A DNA stretch of 64,000 nt from Novosphingobium olei (GTDB taxonomy: Bacteria > Pseudomonadota > Alphaproteobacteria > Sphingomonadales > Sphingomonadaceae). The stretch covers positions 248,001 through 312,000 of the forward strand of contig NZ_JABBGM010000003.1 of the NCBI RefSeq assembly GCF_012927405.1, written 5' to 3'. Made by a program: the position numbers and the translations under genes. The notes under the pieces were generated by a model. It saw only the letters and a program-made list of their open reading frames with translations, had not been told where the DNA came from and did not search any database. Positions 53,706 through 63,647 of this stretch are shown here, one piece after another (position 1 is the stretch's first letter; every line of letters begins with the position of its first letter).

Positions 53706-55313
53706 ATGTCCTCCCTCCCTCAGCGTCTCGCGGGCTTAAGCCAGGATTGGTCGCACGATCCCTCGGCCATGCCGACCGCGCGCAAGTTCACGCTTTTCGG
53801 CATCATGGCCTTCGGTCAGTTCATGGCGCTGTTCGACATCCAGATCGTCGCGGGCTCGCTGCGCGACATTCAGGCGGGGCTGTCGGCCGGACCGGACGAG
53901 ATCAGCTGGGTGCAGACCGCCTACCTGATGGCCGAGCTGGTGATGATCCCCTTGTCGGGATACCTGGCAAGAGCGATGTCGACGCGTTGGCTGTTCGCCT
54001 TCTCGTCGGGGATGTTCACGCTTTCGAGCCTGCTGTGCGGGTTCGCATGGAACATCGAATCGATGATCGCCTTCCGCACGATCCAGGGCTTCACCGGCGG
54101 CGCGATGGTGCCGCTCGCCTTCGCAGTCGGCTTCACCATCTTTTCGGGTCCGCAACGGGCACTGATCCCGGCGATCCTCGGTACCACGGCGGTGCTCGGC
54201 CCCGCGCTAGGGCCCACGGCGGGAGGTCTGATTTCGGACGCGCTCAGCTGGCACTGGCTGTTCTTCGTCAATGTCCTGCCCGGTATCGCGATCACCATCG
54301 CGGCGATCATCCTGATCCGCGTCGACCGCGCCGCGCCTGCGCTGTTCCTCACCATCGACTGGCTGCACTTCTTCTCGATGGCCCTGTTCCTCGGCGGGCT
54401 CCAATTCGTGCTGGAGGAAGGGCCGCGCCATGACTGGTTCGGCGATACGACGATCCAGATCGCGGCCTGGCTCTCCTTCGTGGGCTTCGTCGTGTTCCTC
54501 GAACGCGCGCTGTTTTCGCCCAACCCGGTGGTCTCGCTGAAGCCCCTTCTCGCACCGAACTTCGCCTTTGCCTGCCTGTTCAGCCTGGTCATCGGCTTTG
54601 GCCTGTTCGCTTCGATCTATCTCGTGCCGATTTACCTGGGCCGGGTGCGCGGGTTCAGCTCGCTGCAGATCGGGCTCACCGTCTACGTCGTCGGCATTGC
54701 CCAGCTCGTGTCGACATTCATCGCCGCAAGTCTCAGCCAGCGGGTCGACATGCGCTGGATGATCACCGTCGGCTTGCTGCTGTTCGCGTGGAGCAACTGG
54801 ATCACCTCGCACCTGACGAGCGAGTGGGGCTTCTGGGAAATGTTCTGGCCGCAGGCGGTGCGCGGGCTGTCCCTGATGCTGTGCATCGTGCCAAGCGTGA
54901 ACATGGCGCTCGCCGGGGTTGCGCCCAAGGATCTCGGCGCGGCATCCGGGCTGTTCAACCTGATGCGCAATCTGGGTGGCGCGATCGGCATCGCCACGGT
55001 CAACACCTGGCTGCAGGACAACACCCGGATCGCCGCGCTGCGCTTTAGCGAAACGCTTGGCCAAGCGCGGCAGGAAGCCGGCACCGCGCTCGATGGGCTG
55101 GCGGCCCGCTTCTCTGCCACTACGCCCGATCCCGTCATCGCGCAGGAAATGGCGCGCAGCGAATTCGCCCAGGTAGTCGGGCGGCAGGCCCTCACGATGG
55201 CCTTCGACAATGTCTTTCTGACCATCTGCTGGATGTTTCTGGCAGCGCTCGTGCTGGTGCCGTTCTGTCGTCAGTCCGGCGCCGCTCCCGCCGACACTTC
55301 AGCCGCACATTGA
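53706..55313 (+). CDS. EmrB/QacA-type (DHA2) MFS drug exporter
   Basis: 535 residues with 14 membrane segments. DHA2 features: LFDIQIVAGSLRDIQAGLSAGPDEISWVQTAYLM near residue 40 (motif D1), LARAMSTRWLF (motif A variant), and TTAVLGPALGPTAGGLISD (motif C of antiporters). It expels drugs or other amphipathic compounds with H+. The start at 53706 is preferred over a TTG at 53700. The neighbouring adaptor and outer-membrane factor make a complete tripartite pump. Confidence 0.9.
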   Translation: MSSLPQRLAGLSQDWSHDPSAMPTARKFTLFGIMAFGQFMALFDIQIVAGSLRDIQAGLSAGPDEISWVQTAYLMAELVMIPLSGYLARAMSTRWLFAFSSGMFTLSSLLCGFAWNIESMIAFRTIQGFTGGAMVPLAFAVGFTIFSGPQRALIPAILGTTAVLGPALGPTAGGLISDALSWHWLFFVNVLPGIAITIAAIILIRVDRAAPALFLTIDWLHFFSMALFLGGLQFVLEEGPRHDWFGDTTIQIAAWLSFVGFVVFLERALFSPNPVVSLKPLLAPNFAFACLFSLVIGFGLFASIYLVPIYLGRVRGFSSLQIGLTVYVVGIAQLVSTFIAASLSQRVDMRWMITVGLLLFAWSNWITSHLTSEWGFWEMFWPQAVRGLSLMLCIVPSVNMALAGVAPKDLGAASGLFNLMRNLGGAIGIATVNTWLQDNTRIAALRFSETLGQARQEAGTALDGLAARFSATTPDPVIAQEMARSEFAQVVGRQALTMAFDNVFLTICWMFLAALVLVPFCRQSGAAPADTSAAH

Positions 55314-55330
55314 AGGGCTACGAGGACAAA

Positions 55331-56761
55331 ATGGCTTTTTCCAAACTCGCACTCCTGCTCACAGCCACGGCCACGATCGGCGCTCTCTCGCCGGTCGAGG
55401 CGAGGCCTTTGCGCGTCCGGCCTGCGTCGGACGTTCCGGCGGTGCACACGCAGGCTGAAACTGCCGGCTGGTGGCGGGCCTTTGGCGACCCTGTGCTTGA
55501 CCGGATCGTCGCAACGGTGCTCGACCAGAATCTCGATCTGAAGGCTGCCTCGGCTCGTATAACGCAGGCCCGCGCGATGGCACGTTACGCGCGCGCCAAC
55601 ATGCTGCCGTCTGCCAATCTGTCGGCCAGCGCCCAGCGCGTCAGCCAATCGCTCGAAAGCCCGATGGGCGCGGCAGGGTCAGCGCTGGGCCTGCCGCGAT
55701 CCTTCGATCTGTATCAGGCCGGGGCCGAGGCATCGTGGGAGATCGACGTGTTCGGTCGTCTCGGCCGCGAACGCCACGCCGCGTTGTCCGATCTCGATGC
55801 TGCCACCCATGATGCCGCCTCGATGCGTCTCAGTCTCGCAGCGGAGGCCGCGACCGCCTACGTGGATCTGCGCCGTCTGCAGGCAAGTCTAGCCATTGCC
55901 GAGTCACAGGTGGCAAACGCCGAGAAAGCCGTCGAACTGGTCCGCCTGAAAGTCGATCAAGGCTTTGTCCCCGCTCGCGCGCTCGACCAGGCTTTGGCTC
56001 TCAGGGACGAAGCCCGGGCCGCACTGCCCGGTCTTCGCGCCGCCGTCGCTGCGGATGCCGACCGCATCGATGTGCTGATGGGCCGCAATGCAGGAGCAGC
56101 GCGCACGGAACTTGCCGGAGGCGTGGGCGAGCTTGCCGCCATCCCGGAAACGATCGATCCCGGTGCCGCCATCGTTCCGTCCGATCTCATGCGTCGCCGG
56201 CCTGACGTGGTCGCGGCCGAGCGGCGCATGATCGCCGCCGACGATCGCGTCGCGGTCGCACTCGGGGAGTATTATCCGCGGATTTCGCTGGGCGGATTGC
56301 TGGGGGTGGTGACGCTGGGCGTGTCCAAGATGTTCACCGGGGATTCGGTACAGACCGCGGGCGGCGCTTCCCTGCGCTGGCGCCTGTTCGATTTCAGCCG
56401 CGTCGATTCCGAAGTGGCTCTGGCGCGCGGCCGTCACGCCGAGGCTCTCGCCCGGTATCGCGGCGCGCTGGTACAGGCGACCGCGGATGTCGAAACCGCG
56501 CTCACCGGCCTTGGCGAGGCGCGCGTGGCGCTTGCCACCCGCCAGCAGCAGGTCGAAGCCTTGACCGCAGCGCGCGATCGAATCAACGCGGCCTATCGCA
56601 AGGGCGACGTGGCGCTTCTTGATGTGCTCGAAGCGGATCAGCATGTGCTGTCTGCAACGCAGCAACTTGCCCTGGCTCGCGCCCAGGCTGCACAGGCTTC
56701 GATCTTTGCAGTGCGCGCGCTGGGCGGCGGATTTGAACAGCGAGACAACGACCATGGCTAA
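55331..56761 (+). CDS. outer-membrane efflux factor (NodT/OprM family)
   Basis: 476 residues from the ATG at 55331 (AGGACAAA upstream). Two repeats of the outer-membrane-efflux domain: the first has NLDLKAASARITQARAMARYARANMLPSAN, the second SDLMRRRPDVVAAERRMIAADDRVAVALGEYYPRISL, the NodT hallmark. The signal peptide ends near SPVEARP; unlike most OprM-type factors no lipobox Cys is seen after it. It forms the outer-membrane channel of the EmrAB-like pump. The last 8 bp overlap the TetR gene. Confidence 0.9.
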   Translation: MAFSKLALLLTATATIGALSPVEARPLRVRPASDVPAVHTQAETAGWWRAFGDPVLDRIVATVLDQNLDLKAASARITQARAMARYARANMLPSANLSASAQRVSQSLESPMGAAGSALGLPRSFDLYQAGAEASWEIDVFGRLGRERHAALSDLDAATHDAASMRLSLAAEAATAYVDLRRLQASLAIAESQVANAEKAVELVRLKVDQGFVPARALDQALALRDEARAALPGLRAAVAADADRIDVLMGRNAGAARTELAGGVGELAAIPETIDPGAAIVPSDLMRRRPDVVAAERRMIAADDRVAVALGEYYPRISLGGLLGVVTLGVSKMFTGDSVQTAGGASLRWRLFDFSRVDSEVALARGRHAEALARYRGALVQATADVETALTGLGEARVALATRQQQVEALTAARDRINAAYRKGDVALLDVLEADQHVLSATQQLALARAQAAQASIFAVRALGGGFEQRDNDHG

Positions 56762-57338
56762 CAAGAGTGCGCACAAGGCGAAGATGCGCGACACGATCGT
56801 CAGGGAGGCGTCCTTCGCGCTTCGCTCCAAGGGGCTGAACGGGGTCAGCGTTGCCGAGCTGATGCAGCGCGCCGGGCTCACGCATGGCGGCTTCTATGCC
56901 TACTACAAGAACCGCGACGAGCTGGTGGCAGAAGCGATTGCCGAAATGTTTTCGGGCACAGGACGGATGCTCGACGCGTCGCTTGCCGGCAGCCCTCCGA
57001 AAGAGGGCCTCGCAGCGCTGCTCGACTTCTACTTGTCCGAGGCAAACGTGCGCAACATCGAGAAGGGGTGCGCCATCCCCGCGCTCTCGAGCGAGGCGAG
57101 CCGCATGCCGCTTGCCGCGCGCCGCACCTTCGAGGAGGGCGTGCAGATGTTCCAGACCCGGCTTGCGGCGGCTCTAAAGGATGCCGGCTGTGCCGAAGAG
57201 GAATCCCTGGCCCGCTCGGTGCTGGCCGAGATGGTCGGCGCGCTGACCCTCGCCCGCACGATGCAGGACCAGACCGCCGCCGTCGCTTTCGTCGATTCCG
57301 CGCGCGCCGATCTCAAGAAGCGCCTCGGGCTCACCTGA
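56754..57338 (+). CDS. TetR-family repressor of the efflux operon
   Basis: 194 residues. The N-terminal helix-turn-helix has IVREASFALRSKGLNGVSVAELMQRAGLTHGGFYAYYKNRDELVAEAI (about 15-62), a near-perfect TetR pattern of the group with GGFYAYFxxKexL. The ligand domain is helical with AIPALSSEASRMPLAARRTFEEG, typical of the AcrR/YxaF-like class. Encoded last in the emrB-OMF-tetR operon with an 8-bp overlap, it should bind the inverted repeat at 53638-53695 and be released by pump substrates. Confidence 0.88.
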   Translation: MANKSAHKAKMRDTIVREASFALRSKGLNGVSVAELMQRAGLTHGGFYAYYKNRDELVAEAIAEMFSGTGRMLDASLAGSPPKEGLAALLDFYLSEANVRNIEKGCAIPALSSEASRMPLAARRTFEEGVQMFQTRLAAALKDAGCAEEESLARSVLAEMVGALTLARTMQDQTAAVAFVDSARADLKKRLGLT

Positions 57339-57379
57339 CACAGAGCCGCCCGCCCGCTCCAATATGGAGGACCAAGCCG

Positions 57380-57829
57380 ATGACCACCGCCCCGGACACC
57401 CGCGATATGAGCGGCCTTGCCCTGCTTCAGTCTTTCCTGGCCGCCGGAACGCGTCCTCCCATGATCGAGCTCATGGACTTCACGCTGGTCGAAATCGAAC
57501 CCGGCCGCGCCGTTTTCGAAGGAGAGCCCAAGGCGACGATGCTCAATCCGATGGGATCGGTCCACGGCGGCTATGCAGCGACAATTCTGGACACCGCCTG
57601 CGGCTGTGCGGTGCATGCCCACCTTGACGCGGACCAGAGCTTCACGACGCTGGAACTCAAGGTCTCCTACCTGCGTGGACTGTCCGCGCAATCCGGCCGG
57701 GTCCGCGCCGAGGGACGCACAATTTCGATCGGCAAGCGTGTAGCCTTCGCCGAGGCGACCCTGACCGATGACCAGGGCCGGATATGTGCCACGGCGACCT
57801 CGACGCTGATGGTGTTCGGGACCACCTGA
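57380..57829 (+). CDS. PaaI-type hotdog-fold thioesterase
   Basis: 149 residues, ATG 57380 behind GGAGG. The hotdog fold is clear, with NPMGSVHGGYAATILDTACGCAVHA (the HGG(Y)..l.D active-site helix, Asp as catalytic acid) and TTLELKVSYLRGLSAQSGRVRAEG. PaaI-type enzymes hydrolyse acyl- or aryl-CoA thioesters. It is 41 bp past the TetR gene, possibly in the same transcript, though its role in efflux is not obvious. Confidence 0.87.
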   Translation: MTTAPDTRDMSGLALLQSFLAAGTRPPMIELMDFTLVEIEPGRAVFEGEPKATMLNPMGSVHGGYAATILDTACGCAVHAHLDADQSFTTLELKVSYLRGLSAQSGRVRAEGRTISIGKRVAFAEATLTDDQGRICATATSTLMVFGTT

Positions 57830-57985
57830 TCCATCGTATCACGCGGGGGACAGCATCGCCCGCCTACCGAAGGATGGCGTTGCGGCACCGGAAAAGCCGG
57901 CCGCCTCGATCAAGCTTTCAGCGCGGACATGGCGGGCATTGACTATTCCCGATAACCCGCGCAATAGCGCGCCTTCCGGGGATCC

Positions 57986-58061
57986 GGGCGGTTAGCTCAG
58001 TTGGTAGAGCATCTCGTTTACACCGAGAGGGTCGGCGGTTCGAGCCCGTCACCGCCCACCA
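57986..58061 (+). tRNA. tRNA-Val(TAC)
   Basis: 76 nt with all arms: acceptor GGGCGGT/ACCGCCC, D-arm GCTC...GAGC, anticodon stem TCTCG/CGAGA with loop TTTACAC and anticodon TAC, T-arm with TTCGAGC, discriminator A and encoded CCA (58059-58061). No mismatch that would impair folding was seen. Confidence 0.97.
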
Positions 58062-58147
58062 CGCGCCGATGGCGCATTTCCGCGCCGGCGCTGGTCAGCA
58101 AGACCTCCGCGTCCCTTCCCGACAACCCGCCCTGATAACCCAGCGTG

Positions 58148-59218
58148 CTACACCACCAGCGCCGCCGACGCTGCCGGTGTCGCGATCTCCACGAAATAGC
58201 GCGCGATCGCGTCGGCCGCCTTTTCGGTCAGGGTGATGAACGCGCGGCGCCGGTCGGTTTCGTCCTCAAGCCGCTGCAGCAGCCCGGCCTCGGTCATCTG
58301 GCCGATCCAGCGCAGTGCGGTGGTGGGCGGCACGCCCGATGCGATGCACAGCGAAGTGACCGACACCCGCGTGTGTTCTTCGCGCGCGGCGGTCAGGTCG
58401 AGCAGCATGTCCCAGGCGGGATCGGCGAACAGGTCGGGCGGCAGGAACCGCGCACGCGCCTGGCGGTGGCGGATGATCCGGCGCACCAGCCGCGGATCGG
58501 GCATCGGCGGGCGCGGCGGGCGCACCAGCCGGTCGCCCGAACGGTCGGCACCACGATCAAGCGCCCGCTCGCCCGACCGGTCGATCTGCTCGTCGCCCAG
58601 ATCGTTGCTGGCCGTGCCGTCGAAACGGAAGGCCGAGGCATCGGGCGAAAGCACGTTCTGCCCGGAAGACAGCGCCTCCAGCTTCTGCGCGATCTGCGTC
58701 ACCTGGTCGGTCAGCCGCAGCAGCGACAGCCGGTCTTCCTCCGACAGTTCGCGCACCCGCGATCCGCTGCGCGCCATCACCTGCCCCAGTGCGATCATCC
58801 GCTCGGCACGGCTCGGCGAAACGAGGATCTGCGCATCCGACTGGTCAAGGCAGCCGAACACGTCGTCGAGCGAGCCCATGCTGGTCGATACCACCAGCGC
58901 CGCGCCGGTCCGCGCCGCATCCCTGTCCAGCCGGGCCAGCGCCGCCAGTTGCGCCGCTTCGGCCATCGGGCAATCCACCAGCACCAGTTCGGCCGATGCG
59001 ATCACGCCTGCTTCGGGCCCGTTGTCCCCGCACCCCAGCACCACGTCGAGCGATCCGGTCTGCGCCACGCGCAAGCCAGCCGCCGCCGCATCTTCCGCCA
59101 TTTCGGCGCGAAGATAGCCTCGGTCGGCGAAGATCGAGACTGCCAGGGCACCGCCTCTCCGTTCGGCGCCGCCAGAGCCGCCGGGCCGATGATCGAACGG
59201 TGCGGCCGATTGCCCCAT
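58148..59218 (-). CDS. two-part regulator: receiver-like N-terminus and MarR-like winged helix
   Basis: 356 residues from the ATG at 59218, which has GGAGG 10 nt upstream. Residues about 25-150 form alternating strands and helices (ALAVSIFADRGYLRA, SAELVLVDCPM, AALVVSTSMGSLDDVF) like a degenerate response-regulator receiver without a clear phospho-Asp triad. A helix near 155-190 and a charged, Arg/Asp-rich linker lead to a C-terminal winged helix (RVSVTSLCIASGVPPTTALRWIGQM, then LLQRLEDETDRRRAFITLTEKA), typical of MarR. Targets unknown. Confidence 0.7.
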   Translation of the reverse strand: MGQSAAPFDHRPGGSGGAERRGGALAVSIFADRGYLRAEMAEDAAAAGLRVAQTGSLDVVLGCGDNGPEAGVIASAELVLVDCPMAEAAQLAALARLDRDAARTGAALVVSTSMGSLDDVFGCLDQSDAQILVSPSRAERMIALGQVMARSGSRVRELSEEDRLSLLRLTDQVTQIAQKLEALSSGQNVLSPDASAFRFDGTASNDLGDEQIDRSGERALDRGADRSGDRLVRPPRPPMPDPRLVRRIIRHRQARARFLPPDLFADPAWDMLLDLTAAREEHTRVSVTSLCIASGVPPTTALRWIGQMTEAGLLQRLEDETDRRRAFITLTEKAADAIARYFVEIATPAASAALVV

Positions 59219-59301
59219 TAACTCAGTGCCTCCGTAACATTCCTGAGCGAACAACACGGGAACGACAGCGGGCGTTCAATCGGCAATGCTTCCAGAATGG
59301 A

Positions 59302-59841
59302 TCAAGGTCGAATCTCGATCGGGGTGCCATCGGCCACCAGACCCCAGATTTCCTCTATTTCTTCGTTGCTTAAGGCAATGCAGCCGTCCGTCCAGTCGCC
59401 TTTTATACGTGTCATTCCGTAGCCGTTTGGTTGGCCATGAATAAAGATCAGGCCCCCTGCGCTTCGGCCCGCCGATCGCGCCCGCGCCACATCGTCCGAA
59501 TCGGGATAGGAAATGTGCAGCGACAGGTGGTAGGCGCTGCCCGGATTGCCCCAGTCGATCACATAGCGCCCCTCGGGCGTACGCCGATCGCCTTCAAAGC
59601 GCTTGGCCCCAACGGGCGCGCCGCCGAGCGCGATGCCGGTATAGACGCGCAAGGGGACGCCGCTTTCGTCGAACAGCGTCAGCCGCCGCGCCGCCTTTTC
59701 GACCAGCACCGAGGCGGCAACGGGGCCATCCTCCTCGGCCGAGGCTTGTGGCACATCGCCCGCCGCCATGGCCGGCGAAGACACGGCGAACAGCAGCAGC
59801 GCCGCCATCGCTCCGGTCCGGAACGGGCGGCGCAGTGCCAT
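59302..59841 (-). CDS. L,D-transpeptidase (YkuD family)
   Basis: 179 residues with a signal peptide (to about residue 26, VSSPAMAA). The YkuD domain has His135 (FIHGQPNG) and the nucleophile motif WTDGCIALSNEE with Cys154. Such enzymes make 3-3 peptidoglycan cross-links or attach proteins to the wall in the periplasm. Short for the family, a bare catalytic domain. One base separates its start from the purA stop (59843), so they are probably co-transcribed. Confidence 0.88.
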   Translation of the reverse strand: MALRRPFRTGAMAALLLFAVSSPAMAAGDVPQASAEEDGPVAASVLVEKAARRLTLFDESGVPLRVYTGIALGGAPVGAKRFEGDRRTPEGRYVIDWGNPGSAYHLSLHISYPDSDDVARARSAGRSAGGLIFIHGQPNGYGMTRIKGDWTDGCIALSNEEIEEIWGLVADGTPIEIRP

Positions 59842-59842
59842 G

Positions 59843-61132
59843 TCAGTCGACGAAGGGATCGCGCACGAGGATGGTGTCCTCGCGCTCGGGGCTGGTCGAA
59901 ACCAGCGCGACCGGCGTTTCGATCAGTTCCTGCACGCGCTGGATGTACTTGATCGCCTGTGCCGGCAGGTCGGCCCACGAACGCGCCCCGGCGGTGGTGC
60001 CCTGCCAGCCGTCCATTTCCTCGTAGATCGGCTCGACCGCGGCCTGGTCGGCGGCGTGGCTCGGGAAGTAGTCGAGCACCTTTCCGCGCAGGCGGTAGCC
60101 GGTGCAGATCTTCACCTTGTCGAACCCGTCGAGCACGTCGAGCTTGGTGAGCGCAATGCCGGTCACGCCAGAAATCGCGCACGATTGGCGCGTCAGCACC
60201 GCATCGAACCAGCCGCAGCGGCGCTTGCGCCCGGTCACGGTGCCGAATTCGTGGCCGCGTTCGCCAAGGCGCTGGCCGGTTTCGTCCTCCAGCTCGGTCG
60301 GGAACGGGCCTGACCCGACACGGGTGGTATAGGCCTTGACGATGCCCAGCACGAAGCCGGTGGCGTTGGGGCCGAGCCCCGAACCCGATGCCGCCGTGCC
60401 CGATACCGTGTTTGAGCTGGTGACGAACGGATAGGTGCCGTGGTCGACATCGAGCAGCACGCCCTGCGCGCCTTCGAACAGGATGCGTGCACCTGCCTTG
60501 CGCACCTTGTTCAGCCGCTTCCACACCGGCTGGGCGAACTGCAGCACGAACGGCGCGATCTCGGCCAGCTCGGCCAGCAGCGCCGCGCGGTCGACCGGCG
60601 GCTGGCCGAAGCCCGCGCGCAGCGCATCGTGGTGGGCGCACAGGCGGTCGAGCTGGCTGTCCAGCGCATCGAGGTGCGCCAGGTCGCACACGCGGATCGC
60701 GCGGCGGCCGACCTTGTCCTCGTAAGCCGGGCCGATGCCGCGCCCGGTCGTGCCGATCTTGCCCGAACCCGCCGCCTGTTCGCGCAGACCGTCCAGATCA
60801 CGGTGCAACGGCAGGATCAGCGGGCAGTTGTCGGCAATGGCGAAGTTTTCTGTGGTGATCGTCACGCCTTGGGCGGTGAGCTTGTCGAACTCGGCCTTCA
60901 GCGCCCAGGGATCGAGCACCACGCCGTTGCCGATGATCGACAGCGTGCCGGTGACGATGCCCGAAGGCAGCAGGCTCAGCTTGTAGACCTGTTCGCCCAC
61001 CACCAGCGTGTGGCCGGCATTGTGGCCGCCCTGGAAGCGGACCACGGCGTCGGCGCGGCTTGCCAGCCAGTCGACGATCTTGCCCTTGCCCTCATCGCCC
61101 CACTGGGCGCCGATCACGGTAACGCTGGCCAT
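59843..61132 (-). CDS. purA: adenylosuccinate synthetase
   Basis: 429 residues from the ATG at 61132, with GGAGGAG upstream. Signatures: [17 protein letters not shown] (catalytic Asp and the GDEGKGK loop), QGGHNAGHT with the catalytic His, [14 protein letters not shown] near residue 127, and the C-terminal [16 protein letters not shown]. It joins IMP and aspartate with GTP in AMP synthesis. Housekeeping gene of normal length. No purine riboswitch is apparent in the 298-bp upstream region. Confidence 0.96.
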   Translation of the reverse strand: MASVTVIGAQWGDEGKGKIVDWLASRADAVVRFQGGHNAGHTLVVGEQVYKLSLLPSGIVTGTLSIIGNGVVLDPWALKAEFDKLTAQGVTITTENFAIADNCPLILPLHRDLDGLREQAAGSGKIGTTGRGIGPAYEDKVGRRAIRVCDLAHLDALDSQLDRLCAHHDALRAGFGQPPVDRAALLAELAEIAPFVLQFAQPVWKRLNKVRKAGARILFEGAQGVLLDVDHGTYPFVTSSNTVSGTAASGSGLGPNATGFVLGIVKAYTTRVGSGPFPTELEDETGQRLGERGHEFGTVTGRKRRCGWFDAVLTRQSCAISGVTGIALTKLDVLDGFDKVKICTGYRLRGKVLDYFPSHAADQAAVEPIYEEMDGWQGTTAGARSWADLPAQAIKYIQRVQELIETPVALVSTSPEREDTILVRDPFVD

Positions 61133-61430
61133 GAATATACTCCTCCACCCTGCCAAGGTGGATCCAGAAACGCCCTTCGACAGGTCTCGGCGTAGCGGAC
61201 GGGATAAAGGGCACGCGAAGCGGCGCACCCGATGTGCGGTGCGCGCCCTAGGGTGGCATGGCGAGAGGGTCAAGGGGGCAGTGGCGCCCGGCGGCTTCGC
61301 GGCGCACTGACAGACAGCAAGATTGTGCAAAAAGCCCCGCGACCCTGGCTAAAGCCCTGCGCGGCCCTTGCCTCTATCTCTGCCCCCAAGAGAACGCCGG
61401 AGTTGTCCGGCCCGACATGGGGAGGATTGC

Positions 61431-63647
61431 ATGAACAAGACCCTTTCGCGCGCTTTGCTGCTGGCCAGCGTGCTCAGCCCGTTGCCCGCCCTGGCGCAGG
61501 AAGCCACCGACGCCGCCGATGAAGGCGTGATCGTCGTCACCGCACAGCGCCGCGAACAGTCGCTGCTCGACGTGCCGATCGCGATCTCGGCCGTGGGTGG
61601 AGACAGCCTTGCGTCCAAGGGCATCACCAATTCGGCCAACCTGCAGTCGGCGGTGCCCAACCTGCAGATCAGCAGCCCCTATGGCTCGACCCAGCCGAAC
61701 TTCTCGCTGCGCGGCATTTCGGTCGCCAACGAATACAACTCGAACCAGGCTTCGCCCGTCGGCGTCTATCTCGATGACGTCTACCTCGCCAACCGCACCG
61801 CGCACGGCATGGGCCTGTTCGATCTCGATCGCGTCGAAGTGCTGCGCGGCCCCCAGGGCACGCTGTTCGGCCGCAACACCACCGGCGGCGCGATCAACTT
61901 CATCACTCGCACCCCCTCGCTCTCGGGCAACGAAGGCTATGGCGAAGTCGGCTATGGCCGCTTCAACACCTGGACCGCGCAGGCCGCGCTCGAAACCACG
62001 GTGGTCGAAGACCACGTCGGCCTGCGCCTTGCCGGCAACCTCGTCAACGGCGATGGCCAGATGAAGAACGTCGCCCCCGGCGCGCGTGATCCCTACGCGC
62101 AGGATACGCTGCAGGGCCGCGCCATGCTGCGCATCAAGCCCGGCGACGGCGCGCTGGACATCAAGCTCAAGGCCTATGGCGGGCGCGATCGTGGCACCGG
62201 CACCGCCGTCCACGGCTTCCTGCCTTCGCGCGCCGGACTCGGCTTCTTCGAAACCAACGAAAACCGCATCGGCCGCGCCAACACCGACGCCTGGGGCGTT
62301 TCGGCCAACATCGCCTATGAAATCAGCGACAAGCTGACCTTCACCTCGATCACCTCGCGCGATGGCGGCAAGCAGGATCTCGACCAGGCGGCCGACGGCA
62401 GCCCGCTCGACATCCTGCAGATCCGCTGGAAGTCGGACTACGACCAGTTCAGCGAAGAAGCGCGCTTCAACTACAGCGGCAACGGCCTCTCGCTCGTCGC
62501 CGGCGCCTTCTATGGCTGGGACCGCGTCGTCACCGACAACCGCTTCGCCATCGGCAGTGCGCTCGCCCCCGGCGTCGACGGCGGCTTCTTCCAGCACTAC
62601 AACCAGCGCCGCTCGTCCACCGCGCTGTTCGCGCAAGGCGACGTCGAATTGGCCCGTTCGCTCACCCTCACCCTCGGCGCGCGCTACACCTGGGACCGCG
62701 CCACCTACAAGGACGGCTACGCCTACCTCTACGCCGGTGGCTTTGACGGACCCGACACCCCGCTCGCCACCACGGTGCCTTGCGCAACCCCGCCCGGCAC
62801 CTGCCCCTACGATCCCGCCGCACGCTTCAACCTCAAGGGGCAGAACAACGCGCTCACCGGCCGCGTCGCGCTGTCCTACAAAACCGACGGCGGCGCGCTG
62901 GTCTATGCGAGCTACAACCGCGGCTACCGCTCGGGTGCGTTCAACGGCGGCGGCTACACCTCGTCGGTGGGGATCACCTACATCAATCCCGAAAAGGTCA
63001 ACGCCTTCGAACTGGGTGCCAAGGGCCGCATCGCGGGCATGCTCACGCTGTCGGGCGCGGCATTCTACTACGATTACAAGAACCAGCAGGTGCAGGATAC
63101 GCGCCCCGGCCCGGTCTCGTTCCTGGTCAACGCGCCCAAGTCCGAAGTCTATGGCGGTGAAATCGAAGCCAGCGCCAAGGTTTCGCCCATGCTCAGCCTC
63201 AACGCCTCGCTGGGCTACCTCCACGCCCGCTACAAGCAGTTGACGCTGCAGAACACCGTGCTCGATGGCAACCGCCTGCCCTTCGCGCCGACCTGGACGA
63301 TCCAGGCCGGGGCCGACATCACGCCCTACGACGGCAGCGCGGGCAAGCTCACCATCTCGCCCAGCGTCGCCTACTTCTCGAAGCAGTACTTCTCGCCGTT
63401 CAACGCGGTGAACGCCACCGGCTCTGCCCAGAACAACGCCGAACTGGCGCAGGACGGCTATGCCAAGGTGAATGTCACCGCCGCGTTCAAGACCGGGCGC
63501 TTCACCGTGAAGGGCTACGTCAACAACCTCTTCAACGCGCGCACCTATGTCTACGGGCTTGATCTGCGCGGGGCGGGCTTCCCCTACAACTTCCTCGTGC
63601 CAGCCCTGCCGCGCACCTTCGGCGGCTCGGTCCGGGTCGATTTCTGA
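61431..63647 (+). CDS. TonB-dependent receptor coupled to a cytochrome P450
   Basis: 738 residues from the ATG at 61431 (GGGGAGG upstream). The signal peptide ends near PLPALAQ; the TonB-box region is GVIVVTAQRREQSLLDVPIAISAV, and the plug has VEVLRGPQGTLFGRNTTGGAINFITR. The barrel ends VRVDF. This is the common sphingomonad form linked to aromatic, terpenoid or steroid uptake. Its stop overlaps the P450 start by one base (TGATG), so its ligand is probably the P450 substrate. The upstream gap (61133-61430) shows no further gene. Confidence 0.87.
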   Translation: MNKTLSRALLLASVLSPLPALAQEATDAADEGVIVVTAQRREQSLLDVPIAISAVGGDSLASKGITNSANLQSAVPNLQISSPYGSTQPNFSLRGISVANEYNSNQASPVGVYLDDVYLANRTAHGMGLFDLDRVEVLRGPQGTLFGRNTTGGAINFITRTPSLSGNEGYGEVGYGRFNTWTAQAALETTVVEDHVGLRLAGNLVNGDGQMKNVAPGARDPYAQDTLQGRAMLRIKPGDGALDIKLKAYGGRDRGTGTAVHGFLPSRAGLGFFETNENRIGRANTDAWGVSANIAYEISDKLTFTSITSRDGGKQDLDQAADGSPLDILQIRWKSDYDQFSEEARFNYSGNGLSLVAGAFYGWDRVVTDNRFAIGSALAPGVDGGFFQHYNQRRSSTALFAQGDVELARSLTLTLGARYTWDRATYKDGYAYLYAGGFDGPDTPLATTVPCATPPGTCPYDPAARFNLKGQNNALTGRVALSYKTDGGALVYASYNRGYRSGAFNGGGYTSSVGITYINPEKVNAFELGAKGRIAGMLTLSGAAFYYDYKNQQVQDTRPGPVSFLVNAPKSEVYGGEIEASAKVSPMLSLNASLGYLHARYKQLTLQNTVLDGNRLPFAPTWTIQAGADITPYDGSAGKLTISPSVAYFSKQYFSPFNAVNATGSAQNNAELAQDGYAKVNVTAAFKTGRFTVKGYVNNLFNARTYVYGLDLRGAGFPYNFLVPALPRTFGGSVRVDF

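Noticed and set aside
61133..61430. Purine riboswitch or other leader upstream of purA or the TonB receptor
   Set aside because: No recognisable aptamer core; the region looks like plain promoter sequence.
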